A stretch of 64,000 bases of DNA from Variovorax sp. Root473 (GCF_001426505.1 NZ_LMEV01000001.1:131490-195489); one strand, 5' to 3'. Positions 21,108 through 30,798 are shown, numbered from the stretch's first letter. Notes: generated from the sequence alone by a model not told the origin. Made by a program: numbers and translations.

Positions 21108-21461
21108 TCAACCGCCGTCGTCGGCGTCGTCGCCCGTCATGGCGAGCACTTCTTCGACAAAGGCCTCGAAGCGCGGCAACGCGCCGGGCAGCCCGTCAAG
21201 TGACGCGCCCTCGCCCGCATCGAAGAAATGCGGCGTGCCGGCGGCAATGGAAACCCACTCCCCGGCCTCGAACAACAACCCCAGATACCCCTCCGCCGTC
21301 GGCAGATAGAACAGTCCCGCGCTGTCGAGCGTGCGCTGGCCTTCGGCCTCGCCGCGCCCCCAGCGCACACCGTGGTGCGCCAGGTGATCGGTGATCCAGC
21401 CGTCGCACACATGCGTGTCGCGCCAGCTGCCTTGCGCATCGAATACGGCCAGCACGGGCAT
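21108..21461 (-). CDS. Acireductone-dioxygenase-like cupin
   Basis: A 117-residue single-domain cupin. The second half (YLGLLFEAGEWVSIAAGTPH, then FFDAG) closely follows the ARD (MtnD) pattern in which the His of PAGTPHWFD is a metal ligand. The first cupin motif HxHxE of true ARD is not present: the equivalent region reads GLFYLPTAEGYLG. It may be a non-canonical or inactive relative, or bind metal differently. It follows metQ after 14 bases on the same strand, so it belongs to the methionine-uptake operon, which fits a methionine-salvage connection. Confidence 0.75.
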   Translation of the reverse strand: MPVLAVFDAQGSWRDTHVCDGWITDHLAHHGVRWGRGEAEGQRTLDSAGLFYLPTAEGYLGLLFEAGEWVSIAAGTPHFFDAGEGASLDGLPGALPRFEAFVEEVLAMTGDDADDGG

Positions 21462-21475
21462 GGGCAGCGTCCGGG

Positions 21476-22300
21476 TTATTGCAGGAAGCTGGGCTTGGCG
21501 TAGCCCTGGAACTTGCTGTCGACCACCGCCTTGAATTCCTTCGAGCGGTAGGCGTCGGCGAGGTCCTTGGCCCAGGCGGCGTTCTTGTCGGCGCTCTTCA
21601 CGGCGACCACATTCAGGTAGTAGTCGGGCGTCTTCTCGAGCACCACGGCCTCGGTGAGCTTCAGGCCCGACGAGATCGCGAAGTTGCCGTTGACGATGGC
21701 GTACTCGGTGTCGCCCAGCGAACGTGGCAGCTGCGCGGCTTCGAGCGGAATGAACTTCAGCTTCTTCGGGTTCTCGGCCACGTCACGCTCCGACGCGCGC
21801 AACGGGTCGATGCCGGTCTTGATGGTGATGAGCTTGTTCTGCTCCAGCAGCACCAGCGCACGCGCCAGGTTGCTCGGGTCGTTCGGCAGCGTCACGCGGT
21901 CGCCTTCCTTCACGTCGGCCAGCGTCTTGCGCTTGGTCGAGTACACGCCCATCGGCGCGATCGGACCCTGCACCAGCTCGGCGAGGTCGAGCTTCTGGTC
22001 GGCTGAGAACTTCTGCAGGTAGACCCGGTGCTGGAAGAAGTTGGCGTCGAGCGAACCCTGGGCCAGCGCGAGGTTGGGCTGCACGTAGTCGTTGAACTCG
22101 ACCAGCTTCACCTTGTAGCCCTTCTTCTCCAGGATCGGAATGATGCCGACCTTGAGCTGGTCGGCGTTCGAGCCGGCGGTGCCGCCGATCACGAGGTTCT
22201 TCTTGGCGTCTTGCGCCTGCGCCGACAGCGAGAGGCCGCCAAGCGACAGCGCGATGAGGGAAACGGCGAGGACGGAACGGCGCAGCAGTGCGGTTTTCAT
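21476..22300 (-). CDS. metQ: MetQ methionine-binding lipoprotein family protein
   Basis: A 274-residue periplasmic binding protein of the NlpA/MetQ family that delivers methionine (or a related sulfur compound) to MetNI. The signal peptide (1-29, SAQAQD) lacks a lipobox Cys, so it appears to be a soluble form. Conserved features are the EFNDYVQPNLALAQGSLDAN block, LPNDPSNLARALVLLE and YAIVNGNFA. It is third in the metN-metI-metQ order. Its paralog at 24,102 shares the same blocks. Confidence 0.92.
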   Translation of the reverse strand: MKTALLRRSVLAVSLIALSLGGLSLSAQAQDAKKNLVIGGTAGSNADQLKVGIIPILEKKGYKVKLVEFNDYVQPNLALAQGSLDANFFQHRVYLQKFSADQKLDLAELVQGPIAPMGVYSTKRKTLADVKEGDRVTLPNDPSNLARALVLLEQNKLITIKTGIDPLRASERDVAENPKKLKFIPLEAAQLPRSLGDTEYAIVNGNFAISSGLKLTEAVVLEKTPDYYLNVVAVKSADKNAAWAKDLADAYRSKEFKAVVDSKFQGYAKPSFLQ

Positions 22301-22341
22301 GGAATGAGCAGAGAAAGAGAAAGGAAAAGAAGAAAGAGAGA

Positions 22342-23004
22342 TCAACGCTTGTCGAGCCGGCGCGCCGTGGTGTTGCCCACGAACTGCAGGATCTGCACCA
22401 GCACCACGAGCAGCGCCACGGTGAGCACCATCACGTCGGTCTGGAAGCGGTAGTAGCCGTAGCGGATGGCCAGGTCGCCGATGCCGCCGCCGCCCACCAC
22501 ACCGGCAATCGCCGAGTACGACAGGAAGCTCACGGCCAGCACGGTGAGCGCGAGCACCAGGCCCGAGCGCGCCTCGACCACCAGCACGCGCCAGACGATC
22601 TGCAGCTCCGACGCGCCCATGGCATGGGCCGCCTCGATCACGCCGCGCGGCACTTCGCGCAGGCACTGGTCGACCAGCCGCGCAAAGTACGGGATGGCCG
22701 CGAACGACAGCGGCACGGCGGCCGCCAGCGGGCCGATGGAGGTGCCGGCGATGATCCGCGTGAACGGCACCAGCGCCACCAGCAGGATGATGAACGGGAA
22801 GGACCGCACCGTGTTCACGATCCAGTTGAGGATGTGGAACGCGGGCTTGTTCTCGAGCGACTGGCCCGGGCCCAGCAGGAACAGCAGGATGCCCAGCGGC
22901 CCGCCGATGAGCACCGCCGCCGACAGGCCGATGGCCAGCATCAGGAAGGTCTGGCCCGTGGCCGTCCACAGCTCGGGAAGGATGGGGGTGATGTTCTCAA
23001 ACAT
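22342..23004 (-). CDS. metI: MetI methionine ABC transporter permease
   Basis: A 220-residue inner-membrane permease with five hydrophobic segments. The ABC-permease EAA loop is VIEAAHAMGASELQIVWRVL (about 123-142), which docks on MetN. Conserved MetI text includes VNTVRSFPFIILLVAL and SYSAIAGVVGGGGIGDLAIR. The start at 23004 ([13 protein letters not shown]) overlaps the metN stop by eight bases. A purine-rich gap of about 40 bases separates it from metQ. Confidence 0.95.
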   Translation of the reverse strand: MFENITPILPELWTATGQTFLMLAIGLSAAVLIGGPLGILLFLLGPGQSLENKPAFHILNWIVNTVRSFPFIILLVALVPFTRIIAGTSIGPLAAAVPLSFAAIPYFARLVDQCLREVPRGVIEAAHAMGASELQIVWRVLVVEARSGLVLALTVLAVSFLSYSAIAGVVGGGGIGDLAIRYGYYRFQTDVMVLTVALLVVLVQILQFVGNTTARRLDKR

Positions 23005-23866
23005 AGGCCAGCTCCTGCGCGTTGCGCTCCACCGACGCCACGCGCGGCGCCACGGCTTCGCGCGCCTCGCGTTCGCGGCGGCGCACCAGTTCGTCGATCT
23101 CGCGGCCCAGCGCGGTCTTGCGTTCCTCGCTCGGGGCATCGACGGCGAACTGCTCGATGAGGCGGCCCTTTTCGAGGATGGCCACGTTGCGGCACAGCAC
23201 CTCGACCACCGACAGCTCGTGCGTGACGATCACGATCGTCACGCCGATCTTCTGGTTGATGTCGCGCAGCGTTTCGAGCAGCGCGCGGGTGGTTTCGGTG
23301 TCGAGCGCCGAGGTGGGCTCGTCGCACAGCAGCACCTGCGGACGCGGCGCCAGCGCGCGCGCAATGGCCACGCGCTGCTTCTGGCCGCCCGAAAGCTGGG
23401 CCGGGTAGGTGTCGATCTTTTCAGCCAGGCCGACGAGGTCGAGGCACTCGCGCACCCGCTCGTTGATCTCGGCCTTGGAGTGGCGGCCGTGGATCTTCAG
23501 CGGGAAGGCCACGTTGTCGAACACCGTGGCGTTCTGCAGCAGATTGAATTGCTGGAAGATCATGCCGATGTTCTGGCGCGTGTCGCGCAGCTCGCGGCGC
23601 GAAAGCGTCGTGAGGTCGCGCCCGCCGACGAACACCCGGCCCGCGTCGGGCCGCTCCAGCAGGTTGATGAGGCGCAGCAGCGTCGACTTGCCGGCGCCGC
23701 TCTTGCCGATCAGGCCGAACACGTCGCCCTGCTGGATATCGAGCGACAGCGATTGCACGGCATCGAACACCTCGCCACTGGGCAAGGCAAAGGACTTCTG
23801 CACCGATTGAAGACGGATGACCGGCGCCGCGTTGCCGCGGGCCGCATCAGGCGAAGGGAAGGTCAT
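22997..23866 (-). CDS. metN: MetN methionine ABC transporter ATPase
   Basis: A 289-residue ABC ATPase. It has Walker [10 protein letters not shown]-loop IFQQFNLL, signature [15 protein letters not shown] and Walker [13 protein letters not shown]. The last 45 residues ([17 protein letters not shown]) do not look like the ACT-type C2 domain that gives methionine feedback in longer MetN proteins, so trans-inhibition may be absent. The start at 23866 ([12 protein letters not shown]) is chosen over an upstream frame that would cross the AT-rich divergent promoter region. First gene of metN-metI-metQ-cupin. Confidence 0.93.
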   Translation of the reverse strand: MTFPSPDAARGNAAPVIRLQSVQKSFALPSGEVFDAVQSLSLDIQQGDVFGLIGKSGAGKSTLLRLINLLERPDAGRVFVGGRDLTTLSRRELRDTRQNIGMIFQQFNLLQNATVFDNVAFPLKIHGRHSKAEINERVRECLDLVGLAEKIDTYPAQLSGGQKQRVAIARALAPRPQVLLCDEPTSALDTETTRALLETLRDINQKIGVTIVIVTHELSVVEVLCRNVAILEKGRLIEQFAVDAPSEERKTALGREIDELVRRREREAREAVAPRVASVERNAQELAYV

Positions 23867-24101
23867 GAAAGAAGGCGCGGGCCGCAAGGGCGCGATCGCG
23901 CAGGTTCGCAAAAAGGTGCCGAGTATGAAAAGAAACAAGCCGAAAGGGAACGAACAAATCGGCTCGTGCTTATATGAAAAAACAGATAAGAAAGACCTCA
24001 TGGGTTAAGTGGATGCCATATCGATATGAGGATTGGTTCGTTCCCGATCCGCGGCGGCAATGCCACATTCGGCGCCTTCATTTCTTCGATTTCGCGCCAC
24101 C
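23867..24101. promoter_or_regulatory. Divergent metN / metQ2 control region
   Basis: These 235 bases separate the metN and second metQ starts. The part at about 23,925-24,035 is clearly AT-rich against its surroundings, with GCTTATATGAAAAAACAGAT and GCCATATCGATATGAGG, the last containing a CATATCGATATG palindrome. That fits a shared bidirectional promoter with a regulator site. I see no SAM riboswitch structure. Confidence 0.5.
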
Positions 24102-24926
24102 ATGCATTCCACTTTCCGCCGCCGCGGCCTCGTGCTCGCCACCCTGGCCACCGCCCTTCTCACCGCTTTCGCGGGCAATGCGGCCTTTGCGCAGGACAAC
24201 AGGAACACCGTCAGGGTCGGCATTTCCGTCGGCAGCGCCGAGCAGGTGTTCGAGGTGGTCAGGAAGGTCGCCGCCAAGGACGGCCTGACCGTGCAGGTCG
24301 TGGTGTTCAACGACTACCAGCTGCCCAACGCGGCGCTGGCCGCCGGCGACCTCGACGCCAACGCCTTCCAGCACCAGCCCTTCCTGGACAACCAGATCAA
24401 GGCGCGCGGCTTCGACCTCGTGCCCGTGGGCCTGACCATCACCGCGCCGCTGGGCTTCTACTCGCGCAAGATCAAGTCGATCGACCAGCTGGCCGACGGC
24501 GCCTCGGTCGGCATCCAGAACGACCCGTCCAACGGCAACCGCGCCCTGCTGCTGCTGCAACAGGCCAAGCTCATCACCCTCAAGCCCGAGGCCGTGAAGA
24601 ACAACAACGCCACGCCGCTGGACGTGGTGACCAACCCCAGGAAGCTCAAGCTGGTGTCGCTGGACGCCGCCCAGCTGCCGCGCTCGCTCGACGACCTGGC
24701 CATTTCGGCCATCAACAACGACTACGCCGAGAAGGCCGGCCTGTCGTTCAGCAAGGACGCCGTCATCAAGGAGTCGGCCCAGAGCCCCTACGCCAACCTG
24801 ATCGCCGTGCGCCGCGCCGACAAGGACAAGCCCTGGGCCAAGCGCCTCGTGGCCGCCTACCAGTCGCCGGAGGTGAAGAGCTTCATCGAGACGCAGTTCA
24901 AGGGGTCGCTGATTCCGGCGTTCTGA
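24102..24926 (+). CDS. Second MetQ/NlpA-family binding protein
   Basis: A 274-residue periplasmic binding protein, the same length as the metQ product and clearly paralogous (VVFNDYQLPNAALAAGDLDA, NDPSNGNRALLLLQQ, AAQLPRSLDDLAISAINNDY). The signal peptide spans about 1-30 (AAFAQD). The start at 24102 gives MHSTFRRRGLVLATLATALL; the longer frame adds hydrophilic residues before it. It is transcribed away from metNIQ with no transporter of its own, so it probably feeds a different ligand into MetNI. Confidence 0.9.
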   Translation: MHSTFRRRGLVLATLATALLTAFAGNAAFAQDNRNTVRVGISVGSAEQVFEVVRKVAAKDGLTVQVVVFNDYQLPNAALAAGDLDANAFQHQPFLDNQIKARGFDLVPVGLTITAPLGFYSRKIKSIDQLADGASVGIQNDPSNGNRALLLLQQAKLITLKPEAVKNNNATPLDVVTNPRKLKLVSLDAAQLPRSLDDLAISAINNDYAEKAGLSFSKDAVIKESAQSPYANLIAVRRADKDKPWAKRLVAAYQSPEVKSFIETQFKGSLIPAF

Positions 24927-25052
24927 TTTCGGCATCCGCGCCTTCCCCCCGAGAGGGAAGGCGCAATACAGGGGCGCTGCCTGGCGGGTTGGCGGACCGT
25001 GAGAAAATGACGGGCTCTCCCGAACACCAACCTCACACAGTCAGGACACCCC

Positions 25053-26157
25053 ATGGACGCAGAACAGATCAACCAAATCGGCGCAATGCTCGCGGACCTG
25101 AGCGTCCGTACGGTCGATTTACGGAGGTATCTTTGACTACGATGCCAAAGCTGAACGACTGAGGACAGTCAACGCATCGCTCGAAGACCCGAACGTCTGG
25201 AACGACCCCAAGAAGGCCCAGGAACTGGGCAAGGAAAAGAAGTCGCTCGACGACGTGGTCGTCACGCTCGACCGGCTCACCAGCGGCCTGTCGGACAACA
25301 CCGAGCTCTTCGAGATGTCGAAGGAAGAAGGCGACCTCGACGGCCTGCAGGCCATTGCCGATGACGCCGCCACGCTCGAAACCGACATCAAGCAGCTCGA
25401 GTTCCGCCGGATGTTCAACAACCCGGCCGATCCGATGAACGCCTTTGTCGACATCCAGGCCGGCGCCGGCGGCACCGAGGCCTGCGACTGGGCCAGCATG
25501 CTGCTGCGTCAGTACCTGAAGTACGCCGAGCGCAAGGGCTTCAAGACGCAGATCGAAGACGAAACGCCCGGCGACACCGCCGGCATCAAGGGCGCGACCA
25601 TCAAGGTCGAGGGCGACTACGCCTTCGGCCTGCTGCGCACCGAGACCGGCGTGCACCGCCTGGTGCGCAAGTCGCCGTTCGACTCGTCGGGCGGGCGCCA
25701 CACCAGCTTCGCCTCGATCTTCGTGTACCCCGAGATCGACGATTCGATCGAGATCGAGATCAACCCATCGGATGTGCGCACCGACACCTTCCGCGCCTCG
25801 GGCGCCGGCGGCCAGCACATCAACAAGACCGACTCGGCCGTGCGCCTGACGCACATCCCGACCGGCATCGTCGTGCAATGCCAGGACGGCCGCAGCCAGC
25901 ACAGCAACCGCGACGTGGCGTGGAAGCGCCTGCGCTCGCGCCTGTACGACCACGAGATGCGCAAGCGCCAGGAAGAGCAGCAAAAGCTCGAGGACAGCAA
26001 GACCGACGTGGGCTGGGGCCACCAGATCCGCAGCTACGTGCTGGACAACAGCCGCATCAAGGACCTGCGCACCAACGTCGAAGTCTCGGCCACGCAGAAG
26101 GTGCTCGACGGCGACCTCGACGTGTTCATCGAAGCCTCGCTCAAGCAAGGCGTCTGA
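25053..26157 (+). CDS. prfB: Peptide chain release factor 2 (programmed +1 frameshift)
   Basis: RF2 recognises UGA and UAA stop codons. The start ATG at 25053 opens a 27-codon frame ending CTT TGA at 25131-25136. Translation must slip +1 at CTT to continue at GAC (25135) for another 340 codons, giving about 367 residues. The continuation has the stop-recognition tripeptide SPF ([15 protein letters not shown]) and the peptidyl-hydrolysis motif GGQ ([18 protein letters not shown]). This is the classic autoregulation, in which low RF2 favours the slip. The next gene begins 3 bases after the stop. Confidence 0.97.
25122..25137 (+). promoter_or_regulatory. prfB frameshift signal
   Basis: CGGAGGTATCTTTGAC contains an internal Shine-Dalgarno-like GGAGG three bases before CTT, then the in-frame TGA followed by C, the weak termination context of the well-studied RF2 shift site. 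The canonical form is AGGGGGTATCTTTGAC; here the SD part is CGGAGG. Confidence 0.95.
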
Positions 26158-26160
26158 GCG

Positions 26161-26850
26161 ATGAGCCTGAACACCGGCAGGGTCGAAGCCCTGATCTTCG
26201 ACATGGACGGCACCATGATCGACTCCATGCCCTGGCATGCGCGCTCGTGGGTGACCTTCGCGCAGCGCCACGGCGTGCAGCTCGACGTGAGCGAGATCCT
26301 CGCGCGCACCACGGGCCGCACCGGCACCGAAAGCATGCGCGAGCTGTTCGAACGCGAGCTGTCCGATGCCGAGTGCCAGGCGATGGTGCACGAGAAGGAA
26401 GAGATCTACCGCGAGCTCTTCCACGACAACTTCACCGAGGTGGCGGGCTTCACCGCCTTCGCCAAGGCCGCGGTGGCACGCGGCCTGAAGGTGGCGGTGG
26501 GCACGGCCGGCGACAGGCACAACATCGCGTTCGCCATGTCGCGCCTGAAGATGGACCCGCTGCCGCTGGCCGTCGTCGGCGGCGACGAAGGCTTTTCGGG
26601 CAAGCCCACGCCCGCGATCTTCCTGGAAGCCGCGCGCCGCATCGGCGTGGCGCCCGAGCGCTGCATCGTCTTCGAAGACGCACCCTTCGGCATCGAAGCG
26701 GCGCGCCGCGGCGGCATGCGCGCCGTGGCCGTGTGCAGCACCCATACGGCCGCCGAGCTGGCCGGCCCCCACGTGATCGCCGCCGTTCGCGACTACAACG
26801 AACTGGCCCATTCGAATTTTCTGGAGACCCTCGATGCTGCTTCAGCGTGA
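26161..26850 (+). CDS. HAD-family phosphatase (beta-phosphoglucomutase-like)
   Basis: A 229-residue HAD hydrolase. The nucleophile Asp14 and general acid Asp16 sit in IFDMDGTMID (12-21), and an alpha-helical cap follows (residues about 20-85). Motif II is probably the Thr in AVGTAGDRHN, motif III the Lys in GFSGKPTPAIF, and motif IV is VFEDAPFGIEAA. The substrate is a sugar phosphate or similar small phosphate ester. It sits between prfB (3-base gap) and pepN (17-base overlap), so the three are likely co-transcribed. Confidence 0.92.
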   Translation: MSLNTGRVEALIFDMDGTMIDSMPWHARSWVTFAQRHGVQLDVSEILARTTGRTGTESMRELFERELSDAECQAMVHEKEEIYRELFHDNFTEVAGFTAFAKAAVARGLKVAVGTAGDRHNIAFAMSRLKMDPLPLAVVGGDEGFSGKPTPAIFLEAARRIGVAPERCIVFEDAPFGIEAARRGGMRAVAVCSTHTAAELAGPHVIAAVRDYNELAHSNFLETLDAASA

Positions 26851-29545
26851 CGCCCAAGGGCAACCCATTGCCATCCGCCGCGAAGACTATGCCGCGCCGG
26901 CGTTCTGGATCGACACCGTCGACCTGACCTTCGACCTCGACCCCGCCAAGACCCGCGTGCTCAACCGCATGCAGCTGCGCCGCAACCCCGAGGTGCCGGC
27001 CCAGCCGCTGCGCCTGGACGGCGACGAGCTCAACCTGGCGCGCGTGCTCGTGAACGGCCAGGGCGCCTCGTTCCGCATGGAAGGCGACCAGCTCGTCCTG
27101 GACGGCCTGCCGACCGCGGAAGAAGGGGCCTTCGAGCTCGAAATCTTCACCACCTGCTGCCCCATCAAGAACACCAAGCTGATGGGCCTGTTCGTGAGCG
27201 AAGACACCTTCTTCACGCAGTGCGAGGCCGAGGGCTTCCGCCGCATCACCTACTTCCTCGACCGTCCCGACGTGATGGCGATGTACACCGTCACGCTGCG
27301 CGCCAGCAAGGCCGCCTACCCGGTGCTGCTGTCGAACGGCAACCTCGTCGACCAGGGCGAGCTGCCCGAGGGCCGCCATTTCGCCAAGTGGGTCGACCCC
27401 TTCAAGAAACCCAGCTACCTGTTCGCCCTGGTGGCGGGCAAGCTCGTGGCGCGCGAGCAGCGCATCACCGCGCGCAGCGGCAAGGAGCATCTGCTGCAGG
27501 TGTACGTGCGCGCCGGCGACCTCGACAAGACCGAGCACGCCATGAACTCGCTCGTCAACTCCGTGCTGTGGGACGAAGCCCGCTTCGGCCTGCCGCTGGA
27601 CCTGGACCGCTTCATGATCGTGGCCACCAGCGACTTCAACATGGGCGCCATGGAGAACAAGGGCCTGAACATCTTCAACACGAAGTACGTTCTGGCCAAC
27701 CAGGCCACCGCCACCGACGCCGACTACAGCAACATCGAAAGCGTGGTCGGCCACGAGTACTTCCACAACTGGAGCGGCGACCGCGTGACCTGCCGCGACT
27801 GGTTCCAGCTCTCGCTGAAGGAAGGCCTCACCGTCTTCCGTGACCAGGAGTTCAGCCAGGACCTGTGCGCCGACGCCTCGGCCCGCGCCGTCAAGCGCAT
27901 CGAGGACGTGCGCGTGCTGCGCACCGCCCAATTCCCCGAAGACGCCGGCCCCATGGCCCACCCGGTGCGGCCCGACAGCTACATCGAGATCAGCAACTTC
28001 TACACCGTCACCATCTACGAAAAGGGTGCCGAGGTCGTTCGCATGATGCAGACGCTGGTCGGCCGCGCAGGCTTCGAAAAGGGCATCACCCTGTACTTCG
28101 AGCGCCACGACGGCCAGGCCGTGACCTGCGACGACTTCGCCCAGGCCATTGCCGATGCCAACCCCGACTCCGAACTGGCCCGCCTGCTGCCCCAGTTCAA
28201 GCGCTGGTACAGCCAGGCCGGCACGCCCCGCCTGGCCGCGCACGGCGTGTACGACGCGCAGAACCGCAGCTACACCCTGAGCGTGGTGCAAAGCTGCCCG
28301 CCCACGCCGGGCCAGCAGACAAAAGAACCCTTCGTCATCCCGCTGAACATCGGCCTGCTCGACGCCACCACCGGCCGCGAGCTGCCCATGCAGCTCGAGG
28401 GCGAAAGCGACGTCGCGCGCGGTACGCGCACCATCGTGCTGTCGCGCGCCGGCGAGCAGGTCACCTTCGTGGGCCTGGACGCCGAGCCCGTGCCGTCGAT
28501 CCTGCGCGGCTTCAGCGCGCCGGTGATCCTCGACTTTGCGTACACCGACGCCCAGCTGCTCACCCTGCTGGCCAACGACCCCGATCCGTTCAACCGCTGG
28601 GAGGCCGGCCAGCGCCTGGGCCTGCGCGCCGCGCTGCAAGCCATTGCCGCGCACGCCACCGACACCACGCCGGTGCTGAACGACGCCTACCTCGACGCCA
28701 TGCGCGGCGTGCTGCGCCACCCGCAGCTCGACGCCGCCTTCAAGGAACTGGTGCTCACGCTGCCGTCGGAAACCTACATCGCCGAACAGCTCGACGTGGT
28801 CGATCCGCAGCGCGTGCACCTCGTGCGCGAAGCCATGCGCGCCCAGCTCGCCACCGCCCTCTTCGCCGACTGGGAACAGGCTTACGAAGACAACAAGGAC
28901 ACCGGCGCCTACACGCCCGACCCGACCTCGTCGGGCCGCCGCGCGCTGGCCGGCATGGCGCTGAACTTCCTGTGCCTGGCGGCACGCGCCTCGGGCGACA
29001 CCGTGTGGCCGGGCAAGACGCTGCAGCGCTTCAAGGACGCGGGCAACATGACCGACCGCTTCAATGCGCTCAACGCCCTCGTGTCCTCGGGCCACACCCT
29101 GGCCGCGCAGGCGCTTGCGCGCTTCCACGCCATGTTCAAGGACGAGGCGCTGGTCATCGACAAGTGGTTCTCGCTGCAGGCCGGCGCCAGCGACCGCGGC
29201 GGCGACATCCTGCCGCTGGTCAAGCAGCTCATGAAGCACCCCGACTTCTCGCTGAAGAACCCCAACCGCGCGCGCAGCGTGATCTTCAGCTACTGCAGCG
29301 GCAACCCCGGCGCCTTCCACCGCGCCGACGCCGCCGGCTACGTGTTCTGGAGCGATCGCGTGATCGAACTCGACGCCATCAACCCCCAGGTGGCCGCACG
29401 CCTGGCGCGCGCGCTCGACCGCTGGAGCAAGCTGGCCGAGCCCTACCGCAGCGCCGCACGCGAAGCGATTGCCCGCGTGGCCGCCAAGCCCGACCTCAGC
29501 AAAGACACCCACGAAGTCGTCACCCGCGCCCTCGCCGGTAATTGA
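26834..29545 (+). CDS. pepN: Aminopeptidase N
   Basis: M1-family zinc aminopeptidase of 903 residues, near the bacterial PepN norm (about 870-900). It removes N-terminal residues from peptides in the cytosol. GAMEN (271-275) binds the free amino end. HEYFH (307-311) with Glu330 (SLKEG) is the zinc HExxH-x18-E site; NTKYVLANQATATDADYSNI is the conserved stretch between them. The long C-terminal helical domain is intact. The start overlaps the HAD gene by 17 bases. A repeat copy follows the stop after five bases. Confidence 0.97.
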   Translation: MLLQRDAQGQPIAIRREDYAAPAFWIDTVDLTFDLDPAKTRVLNRMQLRRNPEVPAQPLRLDGDELNLARVLVNGQGASFRMEGDQLVLDGLPTAEEGAFELEIFTTCCPIKNTKLMGLFVSEDTFFTQCEAEGFRRITYFLDRPDVMAMYTVTLRASKAAYPVLLSNGNLVDQGELPEGRHFAKWVDPFKKPSYLFALVAGKLVAREQRITARSGKEHLLQVYVRAGDLDKTEHAMNSLVNSVLWDEARFGLPLDLDRFMIVATSDFNMGAMENKGLNIFNTKYVLANQATATDADYSNIESVVGHEYFHNWSGDRVTCRDWFQLSLKEGLTVFRDQEFSQDLCADASARAVKRIEDVRVLRTAQFPEDAGPMAHPVRPDSYIEISNFYTVTIYEKGAEVVRMMQTLVGRAGFEKGITLYFERHDGQAVTCDDFAQAIADANPDSELARLLPQFKRWYSQAGTPRLAAHGVYDAQNRSYTLSVVQSCPPTPGQQTKEPFVIPLNIGLLDATTGRELPMQLEGESDVARGTRTIVLSRAGEQVTFVGLDAEPVPSILRGFSAPVILDFAYTDAQLLTLLANDPDPFNRWEAGQRLGLRAALQAIAAHATDTTPVLNDAYLDAMRGVLRHPQLDAAFKELVLTLPSETYIAEQLDVVDPQRVHLVREAMRAQLATALFADWEQAYEDNKDTGAYTPDPTSSGRRALAGMALNFLCLAARASGDTVWPGKTLQRFKDAGNMTDRFNALNALVSSGHTLAAQALARFHAMFKDEALVIDKWFSLQAGASDRGGDILPLVKQLMKHPDFSLKNPNRARSVIFSYCSGNPGAFHRADAAGYVFWSDRVIELDAINPQVAARLARALDRWSKLAEPYRSAAREAIARVAAKPDLSKDTHEVVTRALAGN

Positions 29546-29550
29546 GCTCT

Positions 29551-29640
29551 CCCCCAGGCTTCGCGCACTTCGTGTCGCTTCTCCAACCCCCTCACCGGGG
29601 GCAACACCAGCGGCCCGGCAAAGCCGGTTCCGCGGTGTTC
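29551..29640. repeat. Intergenic hairpin repeat, copy 2
   Basis: This copy has the same order of blocks as at 10,357: CCCCCAGGCTTCGCGCACTT with the following CGTGTCGCTTC, a CCCC-TCA-CCGGGG hairpin and a CCGGC-AAA-GCCGG hairpin with TTCCGCGGTGTT. Base changes fall mostly in loops or keep stem pairing. It fills the pepN-fbp gap. Confidence 0.8.
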
Positions 29641-29677
29641 CACGAACAGACCCTCTCATTTGGATAGGACAGATCCC

Positions 29678-30691
29678 ATGGCACAGCAAAAAATCTCCTT
29701 CACCCGCTACCTCGTCGAGCAGCAACGCGCCGACGGCCTCATTCCCGGCCAGCTGCGCCTGTTGCTCGAAGTGGTCGCCCGCGCCTGCAAGAGCATCAGC
29801 CAGGCCGTCAACAAGGGTGCGCTGGGCGGCGTGCTCGGCACGGCCGAGAGCGAGAACGTGCAGGGCGAAATCCAGAAGAAGCTGGACATCATCGCCAACG
29901 AAGTGCTCATTGAGGCCAACGAATGGGGCGGCCACCTCGCGGCCATGGCCAGCGAGGAGATGGAAACCATCCACGTGGTGCCCAACCGCTACCCGCAAGG
30001 CGAATACCTGCTCATGTTCGACCCGCTCGACGGCAGCAGCAACATCGACGTCAACGTGAGCATCGGCACCATCTTCAGCGTGCTGAAGAAGCCCGACGAC
30101 ACCCCCGGCGTGCAGGAAGCCGACTTTCTGCAGCCCGGCACCCAGCAGGTGGCGGCCGGCTACTGCATCTACGGCCCGCAGACCACCCTCGTGCTCACCG
30201 TGGGCAACGGCGTGGCCATGTTCACGCTCGACCGCGAGCAAGGCAGCTTCGTGCTCACGCAGGAAGACATCCAGATTCCGGCCGACACCAAGGAATTTGC
30301 CATCAACATGAGCAACATGCGCCACTGGGACGAGCCCGTGAAGCGCTACATCGACGAATGCCTGGCCGGCAAGGAAGGCCCGCGCGGCAAGGACTTCAAC
30401 ATGCGCTGGATTGCCAGCATGGTGGCCGACGTGCACCGCATCCTGATGCGCGGCGGCGTCTTCATGTACCCGTGGGACAAGCGCGAGCCTGAAAAGGCCG
30501 GCAAGCTGCGCCTGATGTACGAGGCCAACCCCATGAGCTGGCTCGTCGAGCAGGCCGGCGGCGCAGCCACCAACGGCAAGCAGCGCATCCTCGACCTGAA
30601 GCCCACCAAACTGCACGAGCGCGTGAGCGTAATGTTGGGTTCGCGTCACGAAGTCGAGCGTTTGACGCAGTACCACGCCGAGAAGCCTTGA
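29678..30691 (+). CDS. fbp: Class I fructose-1,6-bisphosphatase
   Basis: A 337-residue cytosolic gluconeogenic phosphatase. The metal-binding core is [12 protein letters not shown] (115-126) and the nearby EEMETI supplies acidic residues. GGVFMYPWD and [15 protein letters not shown] match the family C-terminus. The start at 29678 ([12 protein letters not shown]) follows an upstream AGGACAG ribosome site. An in-frame ATG at 29660 would add only six residues. It ends 25 bases before the tRNA-Thr gene. Confidence 0.96.
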   Translation: MAQQKISFTRYLVEQQRADGLIPGQLRLLLEVVARACKSISQAVNKGALGGVLGTAESENVQGEIQKKLDIIANEVLIEANEWGGHLAAMASEEMETIHVVPNRYPQGEYLLMFDPLDGSSNIDVNVSIGTIFSVLKKPDDTPGVQEADFLQPGTQQVAAGYCIYGPQTTLVLTVGNGVAMFTLDREQGSFVLTQEDIQIPADTKEFAINMSNMRHWDEPVKRYIDECLAGKEGPRGKDFNMRWIASMVADVHRILMRGGVFMYPWDKREPEKAGKLRLMYEANPMSWLVEQAGGAATNGKQRILDLKPTKLHERVSVMLGSRHEVERLTQYHAEKP

Positions 30692-30716
30692 TTTCTTGGC
30701 TATAATCTGAGGCTTC

Positions 30717-30792
30717 GCCGGTGTAGCTCAGTCGGTAGAGCAGCTCATTCGTAATGAGAAGGTCGGGTGTTCGATTCATCTCTCCGGCACCA
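30717..30792 (+). tRNA. tRNA-Thr (CGT)
   Basis: A 76-nt tRNA with anticodon stem CTCAT/ATGAG and loop TCGTA region giving anticodon CGT. The D-arm GCTCAGTCGGTAGAGC and T-loop TTCGATT are canonical and CCA is encoded. The acceptor stem GCCGGTG/CTCCGGC has one T-T mismatch at position 6-67. A perfect TATAAT at 30701-30706 lies 11 bases upstream, with no clear -35 box. Confidence 0.95.
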
Positions 30793-30798
30793 ATTGAA

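Noticed and set aside
23867..24101. SAM riboswitch before the methionine transporter
   Set aside because: The region is AT-rich with a short palindrome but has no recognisable SAM-I or SAM-II core.
26450..30676. A 1,408-codon open frame on the minus strand over pepN and fbp, and many other long antisense frames (for example 3892-6000 +, 10479-12383 -, 42116-44077 +)
   Set aside because: They mirror high-GC coding regions. The translations are low-complexity His/Ala/Arg/Gly strings without domains, and the opposite strand carries complete, recognisable genes.
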